Shown here: positions 1 through 7,587 of the stretch, one piece after another
Position numbering within the stretch: position 1 is the first letter of the stretch
Layout of the letters: every line of letters starts with the position of its first letter
Assembly: GCF_043575855.1 (NCBI RefSeq)
Contig: NZ_CP144375.1
Span: 2,852,001-2,916,000 of the forward strand
From: Kutzneria buriramensis
Lineage (GTDB): Bacteria; Actinomycetota; Actinomycetes; Mycobacteriales; Pseudonocardiaceae
Length of the DNA stretch: 64,000 nucleotides
Direction: 5' to 3'
Translations under genes and position numbers: made by a program
Notes under the pieces: model-generated
Seen by the model: only the letters and a program-made list of their open reading frames with translations
What the model was told of the DNA's origin: nothing
The model's database searches: none

Positions 1-2
1 TC

Positions 3-248
3 GTGCATCCCTTGACCGGCCTTGCCGGAGAGCGGTTCTACGTCACCCGGGTCGTCGACGGCTCCGTCACCATCATCGCCACCGGAATCTCCGGCGAGCC
101 GACAGCGAAGCTCGCTCTGCATCAGGCACCGCTGACCGCGACGCCACCGTTCACCCGCGTCGACGTGACCGCCGCATGGGCCGAGTTCAAGCGCGTCATG
201 ACAGCACCCAACCCCAGCTTCCCGCGCGTAGAGGTCGCGGCGCGATGA
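3..248 (+). CDS. Hypothetical protein, C-terminal part (probably cut by the window edge)
   Basis: An open frame runs from the left edge to a TGA at 246-248, giving about 81 visible residues. A GTG lies at position 3, but the frame is open right up to the edge, so the gene probably begins upstream. No family is recognised. The visible part looks like a small globular domain with alternating hydrophobic residues, followed by a short tail. Its stop overlaps the next start (ATGA), so the two are translationally coupled and likely share an operon with the secretion-linked genes downstream. Function unknown. Confidence 0.5.
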   Translation: MHPLTGLAGERFYVTRVVDGSVTIIATGISGEPTAKLALHQAPLTATPPFTRVDVTAAWAEFKRVMTAPNPSFPRVEVAAR

Positions 249-694
249 CACCCAAACGAGTGCTCCGTCACGCGGTGCCTGGAGCACTGATGGACGGCAC
301 CGCTGGCGTCACGATCGTGACGCTCGATGCGGATCACCATCGCGTGCTGGTCCAACTGACAGCCGACGCACGGTTCACCCTCAGCCTGGGTGCAGTCGAT
401 CTACGTGTGCTGCTCAACGCCCTGGGCAAGGGTGAGATTTGCTACGTATCTGGCTTGCACGCTTCCCACAGCTGGCGACTGCTGGGCGCACATCCGCACC
501 ACGAGGGTGGCGTCGCGCCGTTCGAGGTACCGGTCGGCGATGGGGCGATGCTGCTGTACCTGGAACTGCCCGGCGAGCCAAAATGCCAGGCGGTTGTGCA
601 TGTCTGTCAGATCGTGCACGATCGCGAGCAGGTGGCCGAGTTGACCAACCACCTCCACAGCGCACTCGCGCTGCTCGAGACTCCCCTCATCTGA
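245..694 (+). CDS. Hypothetical protein, 149 aa, coupled to the upstream gene
   Basis: I chose the ATG at 245, which overlaps the previous stop as ATGA, over an in-frame GTG-type start at 176 that would overlap the upstream gene by 70 bases. The protein is mostly beta-strand-like, with repeated short hydrophobic stretches and a C-terminal amphipathic helix. It has no signal peptide or membrane segment. I do not recognise the family. It lies about 90 bases before the EspG-like gene on the same strand, so a role around the type VII secretion cassette is possible, but this rests on position alone. Confidence 0.55.
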   Translation: MTPKRVLRHAVPGALMDGTAGVTIVTLDADHHRVLVQLTADARFTLSLGAVDLRVLLNALGKGEICYVSGLHASHSWRLLGAHPHHEGGVAPFEVPVGDGAMLLYLELPGEPKCQAVVHVCQIVHDREQVAELTNHLHSALALLETPLI

Positions 695-782
695 CGAATC
701 TGCCTGCACGCAGTGACTCATCGGCTACTCTCAGCTAGTTGGTCGCCCGCGGGAGCGGCGGGCCTGGGGAGACGGGGGTCTC

Positions 783-1571
783 GTGCCGGTCATCGAGCTC
801 GACTACGCCGAGCTGGGGATCGCCTGGCAGCGCTCAGAGCTGCCCAGGTTGTCGCCAGTCTTCACCTGGCGCAGCCACGCGAGCGCGCCCGATGACCCAC
901 AGCAGGCATTGCGTGATGCCGAGGATCGGCTGCGCGCGCGGGGTCTGATCGAGCGTCGAGGCGGACTGGACGACGATCTCTACGGCGTGCTCGCGCTGTT
1001 CGCCCTTGCTCCGATCGAGTTGGACCTGCGGTTCGCACCAGCGCCAGCCCGTGAGATCCGAGCGTGTGTAGCCGCGCGAGACGGTTACGCCGCTCGGGTG
1101 GTCCTGGACGGCGACCGGGTACGGATCGATACCGTTCCGGACTACTCGGCGATCGCTTCTCTGGTCGGCGTACTTCCCGACCTGTCACCGTGTCCAGGCG
1201 CCACGGTGAGCGTGCCGACCAGCGATCTGGATGCGGCGGTGACCGACGCCGGCCGGCAGGGCGGATCTGATGCCGCAGTGGAGGCAGCGTTGCGTGCCCG
1301 AGGTGTGCGTTCAGACGCCGCGCGGGGCCTGACCGCCCTGGTCGCAATCGAGCGGACCGGGTACGGCACGTTCGGCGCCGCGGCACGCGACTCCAGTGGC
1401 CGGCGCTATCGCGACCCCCGTGTGGTCAAGGTGCTGGATACCGTACGCGGCCGGGTGGCGATGTTCACACGTTCCGGCTACACCACCGCCGCACCTGCCG
1501 ACACGGCGCTGCTCGTCCGGGTTGCGGGTGAGCTGCTGGAGGGAACCAGGCGGCGGGCTATGACCGTCTGA
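783..1571 (+). CDS. espG: EspG-family ESX secretion-associated chaperone
   Basis: The 262-residue product has the length and pattern of EspG proteins. These cytosolic chaperones bind PE/PPE-type substrates and deliver them to type VII (ESX) secretion machines. The recognisable part is the C-terminal third: a strand ending GYGTFGAA, then a segment with VVKVLDTVRGRV and MFTRSGYTTAAP, then a final helix with LLVRVAGELL. These are conserved features of actinobacterial EspG-like proteins. The start is a GTG preceded by a purine-rich stretch. A PPE/WXG-like protein and a toxin lie downstream on the same strand, which fits a dedicated chaperone for those cargoes. The secretion ATPase and membrane genes are not in this window, so the machine itself must be encoded elsewhere. 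Confidence 0.82.
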   Translation: MPVIELDYAELGIAWQRSELPRLSPVFTWRSHASAPDDPQQALRDAEDRLRARGLIERRGGLDDDLYGVLALFALAPIELDLRFAPAPAREIRACVAARDGYAARVVLDGDRVRIDTVPDYSAIASLVGVLPDLSPCPGATVSVPTSDLDAAVTDAGRQGGSDAAVEAALRARGVRSDAARGLTALVAIERTGYGTFGAAARDSSGRRYRDPRVVKVLDTVRGRVAMFTRSGYTTAAPADTALLVRVAGELLEGTRRRAMTV

Positions 1572-1628
1572 TTCGTGCCACCATCATTGCCGCGTGCGTG
1601 AACCATCATCCCGGGGAGGACATCGACG

Positions 1629-2036
1629 ATGGCCAACGGATTCACCGACGGTGCCGCAGGAGCCGTCGGTCGGGAAATGGCGACGCTCGCGGTCTGGGCC
1701 AATGATGGGAAAGGCGGGTTCACTCAAGGCCAGCTCAAGGTCGACCCGGAGCAGCTGCCCACGGTGAAGGCGACCTTCGTGCAGGCGCGGGAGAAGTTCA
1801 AGGCCATGGTCATCTCCTCCCAGAAGTTGCAGAACATCGCCCCTCCCGGCGATGACGAGGTGAGCAAGAAGGCGGTCCAGGATCTCGGCAAGTTCGCTGG
1901 TGACGGCGACGGCTGTCTCGGCAAGACACTCAACGACTGCATCGCCCGCTGCGACGACATCATCGGCAACGTCGAGAAGTCCATGCAGCTGTACAAGGTC
2001 GCGGACACCAGCGCCTCGATCAAACTCAAGCCCTGA
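1629..2036 (+). CDS. Small helical ESX-cassette protein (PE/WXG-like candidate), 135 aa
   Basis: The protein follows a clear ribosome site (GGGGAGGA, about 8 bases before the ATG). It is largely helical, with a polar N-terminus, a long central helix (residues about 37-65) and a second helical region rich in Asp and Lys. It contains two cysteines near residues 97 and 103, and a third at about 107. Size and helicity suit a PE- or WXG100-like partner of the larger PPE-like protein two genes downstream. I see no textbook WxG or YxxxD/E signature, so this is an inference from context. Confidence 0.6.
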   Translation: MANGFTDGAAGAVGREMATLAVWANDGKGGFTQGQLKVDPEQLPTVKATFVQAREKFKAMVISSQKLQNIAPPGDDEVSKKAVQDLGKFAGDGDGCLGKTLNDCIARCDDIIGNVEKSMQLYKVADTSASIKLKP

Positions 2037-2053
2037 CACTTTCGAACCAGGAC

Positions 2054-2638
2054 GTGATCGTGAACCGAGTCCTTCCTCGGACCGCACTCGCCATGGCATG
2101 CACCCTGGCCACCTTGACGGCTGCCGCATGCACGTCGACGGGCACAGGCAGCCCACAGCCGGCGACCAGTACGACCACCAGCGCCGCCAGCGAAGTCCCC
2201 AAGGTCGTCAATTCCAAGACCATGAAGGGGATCGATGCCTGCCAGCTGCTCACGGCCCAGCAGTTGCAGACCTTGGGCGCTACCGGTGCGCCAAAGAAGG
2301 GCTCCTCACCGTGGGGGGATGCGGACTGCACCTGGAGCGGTGACGACGTCACGATCAACCTCGCACCTGACACCACCACAGGTGCCGGGCTCGCCCAGAC
2401 CTACAAGAAGAAGAGCAGTTTCAACGGCTTCCAGCCGACCACGGTCAGCTCCTACCCAGCCGTCCAGGTCAACAAGCAGTCCCTGTCGTGCGGTCTGTTC
2501 CTGGGGGTCTCCGATACTCAGGAGTTGTCGATGACCGTGTTCGTCGAGGGACAGAGCAACCCGGACTACCACAATCCGTGCGCGTTCGCGCCCAAGGTCG
2601 CCGCCGCTGTATTGGTCAATCTGCCCGCTGCGCGGTAA
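2054..2638 (+). CDS. DUF3558-type lipoprotein
   Basis: The product is a 194-residue lipoprotein. After a short basic start there is a hydrophobic stretch ending in the lipobox TAAAC (lipidated Cys near residue 26), then a Ser/Thr-rich linker. The mature domain has the DUF3558 pattern: an early ACQLLTAQQLQTLG, a DCTW motif, a late SCGLFLGV, and a final NPCAFAPKVA. The four cysteines probably form two disulfides. DUF3558 lipoproteins are common in actinomycetes and often sit in ESX-linked gene groups. Their exact role is unknown. It is predicted to be anchored to the outer face of the membrane. GTG at 2054 or 2060 could start it. Confidence 0.8.
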   Translation: MIVNRVLPRTALAMACTLATLTAAACTSTGTGSPQPATSTTTSAASEVPKVVNSKTMKGIDACQLLTAQQLQTLGATGAPKKGSSPWGDADCTWSGDDVTINLAPDTTTGAGLAQTYKKKSSFNGFQPTTVSSYPAVQVNKQSLSCGLFLGVSDTQELSMTVFVEGQSNPDYHNPCAFAPKVAAAVLVNLPAAR

Positions 2639-2651
2639 AGGGGAGGGAAGC

Positions 2652-3902
2652 ATGTGGCCTTTCAGTACTGAAGTTGCAGGCGAGGCGCACGCCGCCTTCG
2701 ACCACAAGACGGTCTACGACCAGATCCACAGCGGCAGCGGCCCCACCAACCTGTCCACTGCGGTCGGTGGCTGGCACAACGACATCGGCGGCCAGTTCGA
2801 CGAGATCCACGGATTGATCACCACCGGGCTCAAGCAGGCCAGCGCATCGTGGGAAGGCGCAGCTGCCGACGCGTTCCACAGCGACACCGCGCCGATGGCG
2901 CAGTTCGTGTTGGACGCCAAAGACGTCTCCACCACCGTGGCGAACGCGCACGAGCAGCAGGTCAGCCACTTCACCGATGTGCGGGACAAGATGCCGCCCC
3001 CGGTACAGGTCACCGCGAGCGACAACTGGCTCTCCCGTGGTTGGGCACACGTCACCGGGGACAAGACTGACAAGGAAGTCCAAGAGCAGCAAGCGATCGA
3101 TGCCTCCGACCACGCCGCAGCGATCTACGCCGACTACCGCAACAGCACGACTTCGACCACCACGTCCCCCGCAAGCTACCCGGTGGTGCCGAGCAGCAAC
3201 GGCGTCGATGCCGCACCGCAGCAGCAGCCCGGTGGACCGGTGCCCTACAAGGGAAGTAGCTATCAGCCAGGTCCAGGCGGTGGCGGCTACTCGCCGCACG
3301 TGGTGTCCCCACCCGGCCCGGTCAGCCACGCGCCAATCCCGCCGTCGGGACCGCCCGGCGGGCAGCAGCCCCCGTACACTCCGCCGCCCACGGAACTGCA
3401 GCACGCCCCAGTCAGCGGCCCGCCAACGGTCGGTCCGCCCGGCGGCTTCCCGCCAGTTGGCGAGCCGACTCCACCACCCGGCGGAAACTCGCCCATCGGC
3501 CCGATCGGGTTCTACGGTCCGTCTGGGTCCGGTGACGTTGGTGGCGACAGCGGTGCCGGTGGTCGCGGTGCTGGCACTCGAGGTGGTGTGTCGACAGGTT
3601 TCGGTTCCCGTGGCGGTGCCGCTGGCGCGGGCGGCAATGCAGCGGGGCGTGGTGCCAGTGCCGGGGCGGGCGCGCTGGAGGAAGGCGGTCCAGGTGCACG
3701 CGCAGCGGCTGGTGCCGCAGGCAGGCCCTGTGCCGCCGGCAGCCTAGGAATGAGCGGGGCCGCAGGGCGCGGCAAGGGCAAGGGTGACGAAGACCAGGAG
3801 CACCTGAACAAGTTCATGGAGCCCACAGACGAACACTGGGGCACCGGGGAGAAAACGGTGCCACCCGTAATCGGGGACCCCGACTACCACAGTGGCCTGT
3901 AG
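2652..3902 (+). CDS. PPE/WXG-like secreted protein with Pro/Gly-rich tail
   Basis: A strong ribosome site (GGGGAGGG) precedes the ATG. The N-terminal 170 residues are helical and contain SWEGAAADAF near residue 68, a WxG-type turn between two helices as in WXG100/PPE substrates. Residues about 175-270 are Pro-rich, and about 285-375 are an Ala/Gly/Arg-rich low-complexity region. The C-terminus ends with a conserved-looking block, HWGTGEKTVPPVIGD, similar to the PPVIG end seen in Pseudonocardial ESX-linked PPE-like proteins. It is the likely export partner for the neighbouring toxin. The low-complexity tail may span the cell wall or act as an adaptor; that is inference. Confidence 0.75.
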   Translation: MWPFSTEVAGEAHAAFDHKTVYDQIHSGSGPTNLSTAVGGWHNDIGGQFDEIHGLITTGLKQASASWEGAAADAFHSDTAPMAQFVLDAKDVSTTVANAHEQQVSHFTDVRDKMPPPVQVTASDNWLSRGWAHVTGDKTDKEVQEQQAIDASDHAAAIYADYRNSTTSTTTSPASYPVVPSSNGVDAAPQQQPGGPVPYKGSSYQPGPGGGGYSPHVVSPPGPVSHAPIPPSGPPGGQQPPYTPPPTELQHAPVSGPPTVGPPGGFPPVGEPTPPPGGNSPIGPIGFYGPSGSGDVGGDSGAGGRGAGTRGGVSTGFGSRGGAAGAGGNAAGRGASAGAGALEEGGPGARAAAGAAGRPCAAGSLGMSGAAGRGKGKGDEDQEHLNKFMEPTDEHWGTGEKTVPPVIGDPDYHSGL

Positions 3903-4013
3903 ACCACGAGTACGAAAGGCCGACGTGGCCGCGAATGAGTGGGACCCCTGCACGAGGCAGATGGATCGTTGGACTGCGATCTACGCCTCGTCTCGTGAGG
4001 CAGGACAACTCCC

Positions 4014-5048
4014 ATGAGCAAGATCAACGCGCATCCTGACCACCTACGTAAGTCCGGCGGAAAGCTCAGCGCCTTCGGCGGGAAGCTCGCCGAAGGCGGT
4101 CAGAAGCTGGAGAACACCGGTCAGAACCTGGTCTCGCACGCCAGCAACGACAAGTCCGGCGTCGGAGCCGTGGTGGCCAAGGCCATGGGCAAGGGCGTGC
4201 AGATCACGGGCAAGGTCTTCAACGAGGGCGGCCGAGTGGCCGAAGGCGCCGGCAAGCGCCTGGGAACCACTGCTGATCTCTACGAAGAGGCTGACGGCAA
4301 GGGCGCCGGGTTGCTCAAGAGACTGCATCCCGACTCCAAGGACGTTGACTCGAAGGGCAGACACGGGTCCTCAAGCGCGTCTCGTGGGCGTGGAACGCAT
4401 ACCGGCAAGGGCCACGGCACCACGACCGAGAGCCATGCAACGCCAAGACACTCCGCTGGGGCCGCCGACAGCCGTGCTGAGGAGCAGCGGCGGCTACGTG
4501 AGCAGTACGGGGAACCCAAGCCCGACAGCGACTGGCTCGCCGACGCCGACGACGTCAAGCATCGCCGCCACCCTGGCCTGATGCCTGGGAACGAAAAGTT
4601 CGATGCCGTCACCAGGGGCCACAAACCTCCGACAGGCATCGAACTCGACCAGTTCAACTCAAAATGGTCAGAGGGACGCGATCCCAACAGCGGGTTCGAG
4701 AAGTACCGGTATCCCACCGAGGAGTACGGGCACCCCAACGGCTTCGACACGCCGCAGGACAAGCGTGCCGAGTGGGTGCCGCCGGGAACCAAACTGGACC
4801 GGTTCGGAAGTGAGTATGGCTCGTTCCTGGCGACCGAGGGTGCTCCCTGGTCCGAGCGCGCGTTGCCACCGTACACTCTCAGCTCGCCGTACCACACCTA
4901 TGAGGTGACGCGGCCGTTCCCTTCGTGGGTCGGACCCGCGGCAGGCTGGTTCGACCAACCCGGCGGCGCGACGCAGTATTTCCTTGGAGAGTACGACGTC
5001 GACCGCCTACTCAAGGCCGGCTATCTACGCGAGACGACCGGCGAGTGA
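4014..5048 (+). CDS. ESX-linked polymorphic toxin with C-terminal TNT domain
   Basis: The N-terminal 100 residues are Gly/Lys-rich and helical, like ESX toxin leader regions. Residues about 105-160 are a low-complexity linker. Residues about 226-340 match the TNT domain, the NAD+ glycohydrolase of Mycobacterium tuberculosis CpnT. They show YPTEEYGHPNGFD, then LDRFGSEYGSFL (Arg263 and Tyr268 in the RFGSEYG block), ERALPPYTLSSPYHTYEV, and GGATQYFL with Gln321. Known TNT enzymes deplete NAD+ in target cells, and this protein is predicted to do so after export. The small gene 13 bases downstream is the presumed immunity partner. The domain call is strong. The export route is inferred from the neighbours. 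Confidence 0.85.
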   Translation: MSKINAHPDHLRKSGGKLSAFGGKLAEGGQKLENTGQNLVSHASNDKSGVGAVVAKAMGKGVQITGKVFNEGGRVAEGAGKRLGTTADLYEEADGKGAGLLKRLHPDSKDVDSKGRHGSSSASRGRGTHTGKGHGTTTESHATPRHSAGAADSRAEEQRRLREQYGEPKPDSDWLADADDVKHRRHPGLMPGNEKFDAVTRGHKPPTGIELDQFNSKWSEGRDPNSGFEKYRYPTEEYGHPNGFDTPQDKRAEWVPPGTKLDRFGSEYGSFLATEGAPWSERALPPYTLSSPYHTYEVTRPFPSWVGPAAGWFDQPGGATQYFLGEYDVDRLLKAGYLRETTGE

Positions 5049-5061
5049 TCGAGGAGATTTG

Positions 5062-5316
5062 ATGAACACCCGCAACCTGGCAACCAACCTGCAGTACATC
5101 GGACTTCCCGCAACCACCGTGGTCGTCGGCGGACTGGCCGACGACCACCACTGCATCATGCGCACCGAGGACGACCAGTGGGAGGTCTTCTTCTACGAAC
5201 GCGGTGAAAAGCGCCACCGGGTCGTCGTTGCAACCGAAGACGTCGCGTGCACCTACATTTTCGGTCTGCTGGCTCACTCGCAGGTATTGTCAGAGAGGCT
5301 GGTCCTCGCAGACTGA
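5062..5316 (+). CDS. Presumed immunity protein for the TNT toxin, 84 aa
   Basis: I chose the ATG at 5062, which follows GAGGAG by seven bases, over an in-frame start at 4984 that would lie inside the toxin gene. The protein is small and acidic, with a beta-rich core (TVVVGGLADDHHCIM, then WEVFFYERGEKRH) and a C-terminal helix. It has no signal peptide. It starts 13 bases after the toxin stop. TNT toxins are normally paired with a cytosolic antitoxin (IFT in M. tuberculosis), and this is the only candidate nearby. It shows no clear resemblance to IFT by eye, so the role rests on position and size. Confidence 0.65.
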   Translation: MNTRNLATNLQYIGLPATTVVVGGLADDHHCIMRTEDDQWEVFFYERGEKRHRVVVATEDVACTYIFGLLAHSQVLSERLVLAD

Positions 5317-5318
5317 AC

Positions 5319-5343
5319 GGCGCCACCCGTCGTCGTGGCGGCC
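5319..5343 (+). terminator. Possible weak hairpin after the toxin/immunity pair
   Basis: GGCGCCAC and GTGGCGGCC can pair imperfectly around an eight-base loop, starting three bases after the immunity stop. No T-run follows, so this is only a candidate stop signal for the plus-strand cassette. The end of the minus-strand defence operon converges about 105 bases further on. Confidence 0.3.
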
Positions 5344-5448
5344 AGACTGACAAGCCCTCGTTGCGCTACCGTCCAAGCCACCGCCGTGCGGACCAAGCAG
5401 ATCGCCCACGGCTATTCCCTTCGCTGATGATCGAGGGTGGCGGCGGCG

Positions 5449-7587
5449 TCACGGGCGGGTCACGACCACGAGCTCGTCCCGAGCGCGGGTGGCCGCCACG
5501 TAGCGCAGCGACTGGGTCCGCAACTCGGCATCGGCCCGCTCAGCGGGATCCAGTCTTTCCAAGCGCGCCAGCTCCGCCGGCGACGGACGACCGGCCGCGA
5601 GCACGACCTTGGAGAACTCGGTGCCTTTGGCACGGTGCATGGTCATGACTGGCACCCGGCCCGCAGGAGGCCGGTCGCGATCGACCGCCCGAGCGTCGAT
5701 GCCATGCTCGTTCAGCGCCGTCACTACCCGGTCGCGGTGAAAGCGATCCTGAACCAGGACCGCCACAGTCTCGGGAGCATCCCCCGCGTCCAGCCAGCTT
5801 CGGACGTGGTCAGCGACGGCCTGCAACTCGTCACTGAGTGAGTCGACGGATTTGATGGTCGGGGCCGGGCCAGTCCGGGCGGACCGGTAGCCGGTGGCCT
5901 CGGGCTGATCTTCCAAATCGACATACTGTCCGCTGTCGATGAGGCTCAACGCGTAGTGCAGGTTTTGAGCCGTGGTTCGGTAGTTGAGGGTGAGCCGTTG
6001 TGAGCGGCCGACGATGGCTATGCCGTAACGACCGAGGACGACACGGCTACCGTAGATGCGCTGATGAGCATCCTCGGCGATGAAAAGGTCGTCTGGATGC
6101 TCTCCGACGAGGGCGCGCAGCAGCTGCCAGTGACTGGGCGAGAGGTCTTGACCTTCGTCTACAAGCACATGGTCGGCAGGCTTGTCAATCTGCCGAGCCA
6201 ACTGTGCGGCGGCAACGGCGGCGGCCTCGGTGAAATCGAGGCTGCCGTCGATGCGGCTCTGTGCCCGGTACGCCGCGATGATCGCCCACAAGGCGGATCG
6301 TTTGGCTCGGTCGAGGGCTACGCCCCGGCCGGGACGACGCACCCGAAGGTAACCGGCCTCATCGTGCACTTTGTTGGGAAGCACGATGTGGGCGTATTCG
6401 GTCGATAGGAATGCTTCGTTCGCCAACTCTGGTGACAGCGACGTGTCGACTGACTCGATGGCCTCGCGCCATCGGGTGCCGACGGTGCGAGCGATCGGTG
6501 CGGAACGTTCCTCACCGAGGACCTCGCGCATGGCAAAGGACAGGCTGCTGCCGGCGCCGCGCAGCACGGCGGAGGCCAGAGCATCCACCCCCGTGACGTG
6601 CACGCCCGGCTGGCCGAGGGCCTTGGTCTGCGGCACGCGCGGATCAAGTTGAGTCAAGCTGTCGCTGAGCGCCTCGGCGAGGTTGGTGGTGAACGTGGTC
6701 AGCACGATTCGGACCTGCGGGTCGCGACAGGCCAGCGCGCGGGCCCGGTGGACCAACACGACGGTTTTGCCGGTGCCCGCGCCTCCGGACAGGCGGAACG
6801 GACCGCTGTAACTGCGTTCGACGTAACGGCGCTGTTCGGGGTGCAGGAAGACTCGCCAAGCGCCGAAGTCACCGTGTTCGATGACGCGGCGCAGTTCTTC
6901 CTGGTCGCCGATGAACGCGTACTGGAGAGCCGCTGCGGGCCGCATGAGTGAGTGCAGGACATCGGCGTCGTCATCGCCGGACGGAGCGGCCTTTTCCAGT
7001 TGCATGCGCGCGACGATCGCCTCGACGGTGTCGCCGGCGGCGAGGTCGACCAGGATGGTGCCGATCCAGCCGTCGTAGCGCTGGGCGAGGTCGAGCACAG
7101 CGTCCTCGTCCGCGGCGGCGAGCGCCTGATCGGCGACGTCGTTGGGCAGGCCGAGGGTGTCGATCAGGGCCCCGTGGTCGTGGCCAAGACGGGCGAGCAG
7201 CGGCTGACCGTCCGGCAGGGCCGTGTTGGGCGGGACGGGCGCGCTCGGCGCCGCCGGCAATGCTATCTCCTCGATCTGCGGCAAACCGTTGATCGGGTTG
7301 ACACTCAGCCGTACGCGTTGTGCCACGGCGATCGCATCGTCGTGCGGCCAGATCCCGTGAATCACGTAGTGGCGCTCGTCGTTGCTGTCGAGGCGGAACA
7401 TGACGGCCCGCCAGGAGTCGTTGACCCGGCCGGTGCGAACCCGCGGGTCCACAGCGTTCTGGATTGGTTCGACGTGCAAACCGGGAGTGGTGTCGTCAAC
7501 GCTGAGCTTCTGCAGGAACGCCATGGCCTTGCCATGGATCGAACCGTCGAGCTTGCTGGCAAGCTTGCCCATGATGATGGTCGGCAT
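5449..7587 (-). CDS. UvrD/Rep-like SF1 helicase with RelE-like N-terminal domain
   Basis: The 712-residue protein has two parts. Residues about 1-95 resemble a RelE/ParE-type fold: a helix (GKAMAFLQKL), a PGLHVEPI strand, the basic RTGRVNDSWRAVMFRL hairpin, and a HYVIHGIWPHDDA end. The rest is an SF1A helicase with Walker A GGAGTGKT (268-275), Walker B-like DEGQD (477-481), QRLTLNYRTT, MHRAKGTEFSKVVLA and a final VAATRARDELVVV. It should be a DNA translocase or unwinding motor. Its ATG shares one base with the stop of the large helicase gene upstream, so it is the last gene of the DISARM-like operon. The N-terminal domain could bind nucleic acid or a ribosome; which one cannot be told here. 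Confidence 0.85.
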   Translation of the reverse strand: MPTIIMGKLASKLDGSIHGKAMAFLQKLSVDDTTPGLHVEPIQNAVDPRVRTGRVNDSWRAVMFRLDSNDERHYVIHGIWPHDDAIAVAQRVRLSVNPINGLPQIEEIALPAAPSAPVPPNTALPDGQPLLARLGHDHGALIDTLGLPNDVADQALAAADEDAVLDLAQRYDGWIGTILVDLAAGDTVEAIVARMQLEKAAPSGDDDADVLHSLMRPAAALQYAFIGDQEELRRVIEHGDFGAWRVFLHPEQRRYVERSYSGPFRLSGGAGTGKTVVLVHRARALACRDPQVRIVLTTFTTNLAEALSDSLTQLDPRVPQTKALGQPGVHVTGVDALASAVLRGAGSSLSFAMREVLGEERSAPIARTVGTRWREAIESVDTSLSPELANEAFLSTEYAHIVLPNKVHDEAGYLRVRRPGRGVALDRAKRSALWAIIAAYRAQSRIDGSLDFTEAAAVAAAQLARQIDKPADHVLVDEGQDLSPSHWQLLRALVGEHPDDLFIAEDAHQRIYGSRVVLGRYGIAIVGRSQRLTLNYRTTAQNLHYALSLIDSGQYVDLEDQPEATGYRSARTGPAPTIKSVDSLSDELQAVADHVRSWLDAGDAPETVAVLVQDRFHRDRVVTALNEHGIDARAVDRDRPPAGRVPVMTMHRAKGTEFSKVVLAAGRPSPAELARLERLDPAERADAELRTQSLRYVAATRARDELVVVTRP

